Source of the DNA: UBA2093 sp044340485
GTDB lineage: Bacteria; Actinomycetota; Acidimicrobiia; Acidimicrobiales; Ilumatobacteraceae
NCBI GenBank assembly: GCA_044340485.1
Contig: JBIITN010000012.1
Location: forward strand, 1-57,912
Length of the DNA stretch: 57,912 nt
Direction: 5' to 3'
This document shows, one piece after another, positions 51,524 to 57,912 of this stretch (position 1 is the first letter of the stretch; the number at the start of each line of letters is the position of its first letter). The notes under the pieces were generated by a model that saw only the letters and a program-made list of their open reading frames with translations, was not told where the DNA came from and made no database searches. The position numbers and the translations under genes were made by a program.

Positions 51524-52660
51524 TCACACAAGGTGATTAGCCACTCCGATAACAACACCTACACCTACAAGCCATGTGGTGTTTACTTTGGAAACAAGCA
51601 GAACCATCAGCGACAACGCTGCAATTGCAACTGTGAACGGATCCATCAACGCATCGTCTACAAGGTCAACTAATACGCCAGCCATTAACCCAAGTGATGC
51701 AATGGTGACGCCGTTGATGAAAGTTTGAACAGTGGTGTGTCGTCTGACCCACGGAACTATCACAACAAGCAGCGACACAAATACAAATGACGGCAGAAAA
51801 ATACCCACAGTTGCAACGACCGAACCCCATACTCCTGCCACTTGCCAACCGATAAAAGTTGCGGTGGAAAACAAGGGCCCTGGTGTCACTTGTCCAACTG
51901 CTACCGCATCAAGCAATTGCTGACTGGTTAACCAACCAAGTTCATTCACCAGTTGATTTTCCAGAAACGCGAGCAATACGTATCCGCTGCCATATAAGAC
52001 AGCGCCAATTTCAAGAAATACCAAGAACAGTCTCCACAATGTCGCATCGCTGACTTTTTCCGTCATCACAATCGGCAATAGACCAAGACCAAACATCCTC
52101 GATGCATTTCCAGTAGTTCCTCGCTCTGACCACCATTTGAAAATCTGCGACCACACAACGACGACAATTCCTGCCATAACAAGAACGACTAATTCATGGA
52201 CACCAAAGAAATACGCAACACATGCAGCGCTCGCAACTACAACATTTTGTATCGACACCAGCGTGCTACGTGCTAAACCGGTGAGAGCGTGCGCAATAAT
52301 TGCAATGATTACTGGCAACACGCCATAGCGCACATCGATTACTGCAGGACTTGTGCCATATTCGGAATACAACCATGCGATACATGCAACGATGACAACC
52401 GCTGGGATAATGAAGCAGGCACCGGCAACAAACAACCCTCGTTTACCTGCCTGACGCGATCCGATATGCATTGCAAGTTCAGTCGAATTTGGACCAGGTA
52501 TCAGATTGGCAATGCCAACCATCTCAAGAAATTCATCGTCTTTCATCCATTGACGGCGACGGACGAACTCATCGCGCATTAATGCAATGTGCGCGGCAGG
52601 ACCACCAAAGCCCGTTATCCCTAATCTCAGAAAAACACCAGCTATCTCACGAGCCTGCAC
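51524..52660 (-). CDS. chrA: Chromate transporter ChrA
   Basis: 378 residues from GTG. It is the two-domain CHR type. Each half carries the family motif: GITGFGGPAAHIALMRDEFV and the NLIPGPNSTELAMHIG stretch in the first, LYGSGYVLLAFLENQLV and VGQVTPGPLFSTATFIGW in the second. About ten to twelve helices are visible. It exports chromate (and possibly sulfate-like anions) by proton motive force. No chrB regulator is adjacent. Confidence 0.93.
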   Translation of the reverse strand: MQAREIAGVFLRLGITGFGGPAAHIALMRDEFVRRRQWMKDDEFLEMVGIANLIPGPNSTELAMHIGSRQAGKRGLFVAGACFIIPAVVIVACIAWLYSEYGTSPAVIDVRYGVLPVIIAIIAHALTGLARSTLVSIQNVVVASAACVAYFFGVHELVVLVMAGIVVVVWSQIFKWWSERGTTGNASRMFGLGLLPIVMTEKVSDATLWRLFLVFLEIGAVLYGSGYVLLAFLENQLVNELGWLTSQQLLDAVAVGQVTPGPLFSTATFIGWQVAGVWGSVVATVGIFLPSFVFVSLLVVIVPWVRRHTTVQTFINGVTIASLGLMAGVLVDLVDDALMDPFTVAIAALSLMVLLVSKVNTTWLVGVGVVIGVANHLV

Positions 52661-52748
52661 CTCGTCAGTGTCGCATGTTCATACGATTTTCAGATACATG
52701 ACCTGACATACTTAAAAGAATTCAGAAGCCCTTTATCAGGAGTTCAAC

Positions 52749-53528
52749 ATGTCCGATCAATTTCCTCTTCCCTACGCCAGTACGGACCTCACTGGTCAGG
52801 TTGCGTTCGTAACAGGAGCGGCATCTGGGCTCGGACGGCGTTTTGCCAAAGTACTTGCATCTGCAGGCGCATCCGTGGCCGTTGCGGCACGTCGTCGCGA
52901 TCGCCTCGACTCACTTGTTGAAGAAATCACATCAGCTGGTGGAAAAGCATTTGCCGTACAACTTGATGTCACTGATGCAACTCAAATTCCTGCCGCAATC
53001 GATGCAGCAGAAGCCGCACTTGGACCTGTCTCTATTCTCGTGAATAATGCTGGTATCCCCGATGCTCAGTACGCGGCTCGTATGTCAGTAGAACTAGTCG
53101 ACAAAGTCATCGACACAAATCTTCGTGGACCATATCTTTTGTCAATTGAAGTTGCTCGTCGTCTCATCGCTCGCAAAGCGCCAGGGCGAATGGTCAACAT
53201 CTCGTCTGTGGCTGCGTATAACTACGACGGGCATGGTGCTGCTCTGTATTCCATCACCAAAGCGGCAATAGACCGCATGACCGAAACCCTTGCCGTTGAG
53301 TGGGCGCGCTTCAATATCAACGTCAATTCCATCGCCCCAGGTGCTTTCAGATCCGAAATGCTCGAAGGCATGCTCGAACGCGTCGGCGACATCAGCAAGG
53401 GCTTCCCACGTAAACGCCTGGGAGACCCCGCTCAACTAGACAGCACATTGTTGTTTCTCTGTGCGCCGTCGTCAGAGTTCGTCACAGGATCAGTTGTCAA
53501 AGTTGATGACGGTCAAACTCCTCGCTGA
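52749..53528 (+). CDS. Short-chain dehydrogenase/reductase
   Basis: 259 residues; ATG 7 bases after CAGGAG. It is a classical SDR with the cofactor motif TGAASGLG (about 21-28), NNAG, the catalytic Ser (NISSVAAYN) and the YxxxK motif in YSITKAA. The Arg pair in AARRRD after strand 2 suggests NADPH. Residue pattern resembles 3-oxoacyl-ACP/gluconate reductases; the substrate is unknown. Confidence 0.92.
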   Translation: MSDQFPLPYASTDLTGQVAFVTGAASGLGRRFAKVLASAGASVAVAARRRDRLDSLVEEITSAGGKAFAVQLDVTDATQIPAAIDAAEAALGPVSILVNNAGIPDAQYAARMSVELVDKVIDTNLRGPYLLSIEVARRLIARKAPGRMVNISSVAAYNYDGHGAALYSITKAAIDRMTETLAVEWARFNINVNSIAPGAFRSEMLEGMLERVGDISKGFPRKRLGDPAQLDSTLLFLCAPSSEFVTGSVVKVDDGQTPR

Positions 53529-53542
53529 GCCCTGCCGTCACG

Positions 53543-53548
53543 TACGGT
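53543..53548 (+). promoter_or_regulatory. -10 box TACGGT of the exporter-heliorhodopsin pair
   Basis: TACGGT, then AGGCAC, then GTG at 53555. Confidence 0.5.
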
Positions 53549-53554
53549 AGGCAC

Positions 53555-54829
53555 GTGGCTATCGCGTCTGATCCTGAACAACATTCGTCAGGCGCACATA
53601 CCGACACAATCACTCGGGAACGTGGCGTTGCATCTGGTCGCGAATTTGTCGCATTAATCACCGCACTCATGGCAACTGGCGCGCTCGCCATCGACGTAAT
53701 GCTGCCGGCATTTCCAAACATACGCGAGGAATTCGGTATGTCACCTGACTCAACACAAGTTGCGTGGGTGCTTACATCTTTTTTCCTTGGCATGGCAATT
53801 GGACCGTGGCTGTATGGACCAATCTCTGATCGATATGGACGTCGTACACCACTGTTCGTAGGGCTCTTCTTGTACGTAGCGGCCGGAGTACTTGCAAGCG
53901 TCGCATCGTCGTGGGGCATGTTGGTGTTCGCGCGATTTCTGTGGGGAGTTGCTGCTGCCTCTCCGCGATCTCTTGCCACTGCGATGATTCGTGATCGATA
54001 TCAGGGCAGCGAAATGGCCCGTCTTATGTCGATGATCATGGCGGTGTTTTTATTGGTACCGATTATTGCGCCCACCATTGGCGCTGGGCTCATCGCACTA
54101 TTCCCATGGCGAACTGTGTTTTGGTTCCCTTCCATTATTGGTGTGCTATTGATTTTTTGGTCTCGCCGACTACCAGAAACACTGGATCCTGCCAACCGTC
54201 GACCATTCACATTTTCGGCAGTCGCCACTGCCGGACGAGAAGTGATGTCACATCGACAAACCATGAGTTTCACGATTGCAATTACTTTTCTCTTTGGCGT
54301 CATGATGACGTATCTCGCTGGATTAGAAGTAATCGTTGAAGACGTATATGACTACGGCACATACTTCCCATTCTTCTTTGGTGCGATTGCGGTCTTGCTC
54401 GCAATTAATTCACTCAACAACGCTCGCTTGGTCGAGCGCTTCGGCGTTGCCAATTATGTGCGTCGTCTTTCAATTATTGCGATTTGCACTTCCATAATTT
54501 TCGTTTTCGTATCGTTATTAAACGATGGAAAACCAAACTTTTGGCTCTTTGCCATCGCGCTTGCAGCCGTAGTTCCTTTGGCGCAAGGTCTTGTTCCTAT
54601 TTGTAATACTGCAGCGATGATGCCCGTTCCTCACGTCGCTGGTACTGCATCAGCCATTATCGCCACCATCACTACTGCTGGCGGTGCGGTTTTAGGAAAC
54701 ATCGCAAGTGCACAATTTGACGGTACGGTACGACCGTTCGCAGTTGCGTTGCTGGTATTTATCTTGCTGGCAACCGTATTGATTTACTGGGGGTCAGCCG
54801 ATTATGACGAGCATCAACATCACTCCTAA
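53555..54829 (+). CDS. MFS drug-resistance transporter, Bcr/CflA type
   Basis: 424 residues from GTG with 12 helices after a polar N-terminus. The first helix carries ALAIDVMLPAFPNIREEFG as in Bcr/CflA proteins. Loop 2-3 is GPISDRYGRRTPLFVG, and a motif-C-like proline-glycine helix (PIIAPTIGAGLI) marks an antiporter. It probably exports a small toxic compound. Its last 26 bases contain the start of the heliorhodopsin gene, so the two are translationally linked. Confidence 0.92.
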   Translation: MAIASDPEQHSSGAHTDTITRERGVASGREFVALITALMATGALAIDVMLPAFPNIREEFGMSPDSTQVAWVLTSFFLGMAIGPWLYGPISDRYGRRTPLFVGLFLYVAAGVLASVASSWGMLVFARFLWGVAAASPRSLATAMIRDRYQGSEMARLMSMIMAVFLLVPIIAPTIGAGLIALFPWRTVFWFPSIIGVLLIFWSRRLPETLDPANRRPFTFSAVATAGREVMSHRQTMSFTIAITFLFGVMMTYLAGLEVIVEDVYDYGTYFPFFFGAIAVLLAINSLNNARLVERFGVANYVRRLSIIAICTSIIFVFVSLLNDGKPNFWLFAIALAAVVPLAQGLVPICNTAAMMPVPHVAGTASAIIATITTAGGAVLGNIASAQFDGTVRPFAVALLVFILLATVLIYWGSADYDEHQHHS

Positions 54830-55565
54830 ACGACTCGCAAACCTACGGTCGTGGAACCTTGGGCTCAGCATTTTGCACATTGCCCAAGCACTCGTCATCG
54901 TGCTCATCGCTGGCGACTTCAGCATCACTGTTACATCGACATTTCCTGATGGCCCTCCAGGAACACGTATTACAAATCCCGAGGGATTATTCGGCGTCAA
55001 CATCGGTTGGTGCATCGCAATATTTCTGGCACTTGCTGCCGTAGACCACTTTGCTACGGCAACGTTTACACGCTCTACCTATGAATCTGACCTCGCTATT
55101 GGGATCAACCGTTTTCGATGGGTCGAATATTCAGTAAGCGCCACAATCATGGTGCTACTCATCGCTGCATACGCCGGCATCACCGACATCACTGGCATCG
55201 TCGCAATCGCAGGTGCAAATGTCTCAATGATCTTGTTTGGTTGGCTACAAGAACGAATGAACCCGCCAGGACGCACGAAGACAACAATGATGCCGTTTTG
55301 GTTTGGCACTATCGCGGGCCTTGCGCCGTGGGTGGCCATCTCTGTCAACATCTTTGGAGCCGACACAGTGCCGGGTTTCGTATACGGCATCTTCTTTGCT
55401 GAGTTGATCTTTTTCTTTAGTTTCGGTTTAAACCAATGGTTGCAATACCGGGGCGTAGGCCCATGGCGTGATTATCTCTATGGAGAAAAGGCATATCTCG
55501 CTTTAAGTCTGGGTGCGAAATCCGTGTTGGCTTGGCAGATCTATGGTGGATCACTCGCCGACTAA
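54804..55565 (+). CDS. Heliorhodopsin
   Basis: 253 residues with seven helices. The retinal Schiff-base lysine is K239 in LSLGAKSVLAWQIY, and the counter-ion is E108 in RWVEYSVSATIMVLL. The histidines corresponding to those in the first known heliorhodopsin (48C12) are present at about 25 and 82. SMILFGWLQE, PFWFGTIAGLAPW and VPGFVYGI are strongly heliorhodopsin-like, and the N-terminus lies on the cytoplasmic side in this family. These are light sensors or enzyme regulators, not known proton pumps. The gene is preceded by GGGGG 10 bases before the ATG. No carotenoid or retinal gene lies in the window. Confidence 0.95.
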   Translation: MTSINITPKRLANLRSWNLGLSILHIAQALVIVLIAGDFSITVTSTFPDGPPGTRITNPEGLFGVNIGWCIAIFLALAAVDHFATATFTRSTYESDLAIGINRFRWVEYSVSATIMVLLIAAYAGITDITGIVAIAGANVSMILFGWLQERMNPPGRTKTTMMPFWFGTIAGLAPWVAISVNIFGADTVPGFVYGIFFAELIFFFSFGLNQWLQYRGVGPWRDYLYGEKAYLALSLGAKSVLAWQIYGGSLAD

Positions 55566-55607
55566 CAACAAGTTGGCGCCTCACATTTAATAAACAAAGG
55601 AGTCGCC

Positions 55608-56543
55608 ATGCGCGTAGTAGGTGTAATGGAATTTGGTGGACCAGAAGTCCTCAAGGTGTACGACATACCCGAACAACACGCTGGCCCCGGTGAAGTCCGT
55701 ATATCGGTTCGCGCTGCGGCGGTCAATCCCACTGATACGTACACGCGTAATGGTGCACGTGCAGAAATGTTGAAAGCATTTCCTCCTCCGTACGTGCCAG
55801 GCATGGACGTCGCTGGAGTTGTTGATGAAGTCGGGGATGGAGTGACGTCGGTATGCGTTGGTGATTCGGTCATGGCAATCGTGGTTCCATCTGGATCACA
55901 TGGCGGCTATTCAGAAAGCATCGTGTTGCCAGCTGGGTCTGTGACCCACACTCCACACGGTGTTGGCTTTGCCAAAGCGTGCACGCTTCCCATGAATGGC
56001 CTTACCGCTCGACTATCTCTTGATCAGTTATCCCTCTCCCCGGGCGAGCTACTCGCTGTCACTGGTGCTGCCGGTGCATACGGTGGGTATGTGGTGCAGT
56101 TGGCCAAAGCCGACGGACTGAGAGTGATTGCCGATGCGTCGGAGAAAGACGAAGAACTTGTGCGCTCACTTGGAGCTGACATCATCGTGGGTCGTGGTCC
56201 TGACGTAGCCGCGCGCATTCGTGAACACGCCCCACAAGGAGTCGACGGACTTGCCGATGGTTCGGTGCAAAACGACGAGATTGTTGCTGCAGTAAAAGAC
56301 GGTGGCGCAATTGCCACAGTACGTGGATGGAAATCAGATATTGAACGTGGCATTACATTGCACGAAACATGGGTGCGTGATTATGCACAAGCGTGGGACA
56401 AGCTCGACATACTGCGTCAACAAGCTGAAAAGGGCCAGTTATCTCTGCGCGTTGCACAAACATTTTCCCCAGAAAATGCAAGCACAGCCCATGAACTTCT
56501 CCAGGCAGGCGGCACACGCGGCCGGTTTGTGATCGAGTTTTAA
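55608..56543 (+). CDS. Quinone oxidoreductase-like MDR protein
   Basis: 311 residues; ATG 6 bases after AAAGGAG. It is a zinc-free medium-chain reductase: GroES-like domain with AAAVNPTDTYTRNGAR and PGMDVAGVVDEVGDGV, then the Rossmann glycine motif VTGAAGAYGGYVVQLA. The loop around the substrate pocket differs from the gene at 32554, so they are not recent duplicates. It lies 42 bases after the heliorhodopsin gene on the same strand, possibly in one transcript. Confidence 0.9.
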   Translation: MRVVGVMEFGGPEVLKVYDIPEQHAGPGEVRISVRAAAVNPTDTYTRNGARAEMLKAFPPPYVPGMDVAGVVDEVGDGVTSVCVGDSVMAIVVPSGSHGGYSESIVLPAGSVTHTPHGVGFAKACTLPMNGLTARLSLDQLSLSPGELLAVTGAAGAYGGYVVQLAKADGLRVIADASEKDEELVRSLGADIIVGRGPDVAARIREHAPQGVDGLADGSVQNDEIVAAVKDGGAIATVRGWKSDIERGITLHETWVRDYAQAWDKLDILRQQAEKGQLSLRVAQTFSPENASTAHELLQAGGTRGRFVIEF

Positions 56544-56550
56544 CCGTACA

Positions 56551-57234
56551 TCACTCAAGACCCGATTTGTCCGGGCGCCAATACGTACGTGTTGCCAACC
56601 GTCCTTTATCGAGGCCCAATGAAAATGCGTGTTGACGCAATGCTTGGTTTGCACTTTGCTCACCTACCAGGATGACACCGGAGTCTTGCGTGCCATGACT
56701 TTCCAAGAAGCTGGTTAACCACATTCTCATCGCATCATCATCGGGACACATCGACAGTGTGGCACCATCCATCGCATCAATGATTTCCCTCATTGCACGC
56801 GATGTCTTCACAGCAATCGACACTGGGGATGATGTGGCCCCAGTAACCGCCATCGCTGTGCCGATCACCGTCTCATCACCCATTACCGCTACGTGTGCCA
56901 TTTCGCTTGTGGGCAATTTCACGGGACGTTCTGGGCCTTGTCCAAAAATGTCATCACCTGGGGATACGCGATCAAGATATGCAGTAGCAGGTCCCTGCTC
57001 GGTGCGGCACGCGATGAATTCAAATGAATCAGCGCTAACTCGACTCACGGTGTATCGACGCAACACAGTCGCTGGGGGCGCAATATCGATGGCCACCGTG
57101 TCACCAGCAGACAGAGAAGCATTATCCGGCAGTGCGCACCTGATGTGCACAAACAGATTGTCGTATCTTTGAACATCACGAATTGCCACCGTCCACGGAA
57201 GTGTCTTATCTTTGTATGTCACAATCTCATTCAT
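56551..57234 (-). CDS. Siderophore-interacting-type FAD/NAD(P)H reductase
   Basis: 227 residues from the ATG at 57234; the upstream frame overlaps the divergent gene. The FAD-binding barrel contains RRYTVSR (flavin contact) at about 63-69. The C-terminal domain holds GVILVGEQSANQALRQHAF and ends TRTYWRPDKSG, the closing motif of siderophore-interacting proteins. It is shorter than the usual 250-300 residues, mainly before the barrel. Ferric-siderophore or other flavin-dependent reduction is likely. No siderophore uptake gene lies within the window. Confidence 0.8.
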   Translation of the reverse strand: MNEIVTYKDKTLPWTVAIRDVQRYDNLFVHIRCALPDNASLSAGDTVAIDIAPPATVLRRYTVSRVSADSFEFIACRTEQGPATAYLDRVSPGDDIFGQGPERPVKLPTSEMAHVAVMGDETVIGTAMAVTGATSSPVSIAVKTSRAMREIIDAMDGATLSMCPDDDAMRMWLTSFLESHGTQDSGVILVGEQSANQALRQHAFSLGLDKGRLATRTYWRPDKSGLE

Positions 57235-57278
57235 CAAAAGTTCACTTTCACGTCTTTGCTTAGTGTCCTCTTGTGTCT

Positions 57279-57284
57279 TAGCGT
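57279..57284 (+). promoter_or_regulatory. -10 box TAGCGT of the GAPDH gene
   Basis: TAGCGT is 8 bases before the ATG at 57293. Confidence 0.45.
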
Positions 57285-57292
57285 GAATGTTG

Positions 57293-57912
57293 ATGACAAC
57301 GCAAGTAGCAATTAACGGTTTTGGTCGAATAGGTCGCCTCATCGTGCGAGCCCTGTCACACCATCCAGATCTTCGTCTTGTCCACGTCAACGAACACAAG
57401 GGTGACGTTGCCACTGCAGCACATCTCCTTCAATTCGACACCGTGCACGGCAGGTTTGACGGGGTGTCGGAAACAGATGGACAAGACCTCTTTATTAATA
57501 CACAACGCGTAGGTTATTCAGCCCATTCGTCTCCGCAAGACCTTCACTGGAAAGACCTTGGTGTCGACATTGTCCTTGAGTGCACAGGGGCCTTTAGAAC
57601 GGTCGCGGACTTAGAACCACACTTTGTCAATGGTGCACGAAAGGTTGTTGTGGCGGCCCCAGTTAAAGATGCAGAGGCTTTAAATGTGGTGATGGGTTGT
57701 AACGACAATTTGTACGATCCCACTACTCATCGAATCGTTACCGCCGCATCCTGTACAACTAACAGCATCGCACCTGTAGTGAAAATACTACACCAAAAAA
57801 TTGGTATCGCACGCGGTGTTCTCACAACAATTCATGACGTGACGAATACTCAAGTAATTGTGGACGCTCCACACAAAGACTTGCGTCGTGCACGTTCAGC
57901 ACTGAACTCACT
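57293..57912 (+). CDS. Glyceraldehyde-3-phosphate dehydrogenase, ArsJ-associated type (cut by window end)
   Basis: About 206 residues visible; the 3' end is outside the window. An ATG two codons earlier is possible. The Rossmann start is VAINGFGRIGRLIVRAL and the catalytic Cys lies in AASCTTNS, here with Ser where most have Cys at the next position. Several stretches differ from housekeeping GAPDH and match the type found with the arsenical exporter ArsJ: VATAAHLLQFDTVHGRF, TIHDVTNTQ and APHKDLRRARSAL. That type makes 1-arseno-3-phosphoglycerate from arsenate for export. An arsJ gene would be expected just outside the window. Confidence 0.8.
   Translation, partial: MTTQVAINGFGRIGRLIVRALSHHPDLRLVHVNEHKGDVATAAHLLQFDTVHGRFDGVSETDGQDLFINTQRVGYSAHSSPQDLHWKDLGVDIVLECTGAFRTVADLEPHFVNGARKVVVAAPVKDAEALNVVMGCNDNLYDPTTHRIVTAASCTTNSIAPVVKILHQKIGIARGVLTTIHDVTNTQVIVDAPHKDLRRARSALNS

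Overview
The window looks like the chromosome of a mid-GC actinobacterium, most likely an aquatic member of the Acidimicrobiia (Ilumatobacter-like). The basis is a mycofactocin cluster with NDMA-type alcohol dehydrogenases, a heliorhodopsin, a UPF0182 protein, an LCP protein, a DivIVA-type protein and many apparently leaderless genes. The lineage is inferred, since the window holds no rRNA. Coding density is very high: there is one gene-free stretch over 300 bases (4184-4583), many 4-8 base stop/start overlaps and repeated convergent 3' overlaps. There is no sign of a prophage, insertion sequence or CRISPR array.

Layout. 1-5800: aldo/keto reductase end, HD protein, TrpB2-type tryptophan synthase, RmuC, a TetR regulator, the gap with tiny ORFs, and an acyl-CoA dehydrogenase. 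5900-13100: a repeat-built coiled-coil protein, an MFS carrier, divergent cysS/valS and an LCP protein. 13100-21740: the mycofactocin region. Two NDMA-type zinc alcohol dehydrogenases lie on the minus strand, the second followed by overlapping MoxR and VWA genes. Divergent from them is mftA-mftB-mftC-plsY-mftE-mftF, with no mftD in the window. 21700-31900: DUF4395 protein, alanine-racemase-like protein, DUF418-like membrane protein, ROK kinase, uracil-DNA glycosylase, SRPBCC/sulfatase pair, agmatine-to-putrescine genes (aguA, aguB), glutathione peroxidase and amidase.

31900-42200: methyltransferase, quinone oxidoreductase, unknown membrane protein, ABM-domain membrane protein, acyltransferase-3/SGNH protein, LOG-family protein, purE-purK, an unknown protein, 6-phosphofructokinase and a VOC protein. 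42300-49900: initiator tRNA, small coiled-coil protein, UPF0182 protein, a large DivIVA-like protein ending in a Mu F/SPP1 gp7-like Cys/His domain, a PDZ-Lon-like protease, a small membrane protein and a HEAT-repeat protein. 49900-57912: DNA glycosylase Tag, BtuF-like protein, ChrA, SDR, a Bcr/CflA-type exporter overlapping a heliorhodopsin gene, quinone oxidoreductase, siderophore-interacting-type flavoprotein, and a truncated GAPDH resembling the arsenate-detoxifying ArsJ-associated type.

The clearest functional unit is the mycofactocin region: a peptide-derived redox cofactor is made on one strand and its likely client dehydrogenases, with an AAA+/VWA pair, are encoded divergently. More than twenty genes have a TANNNT -10 box (consensus close to TA[C/G]NGT) 6-9 bases before the start codon, which suggests leaderless transcripts. 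I used this to choose several starts.
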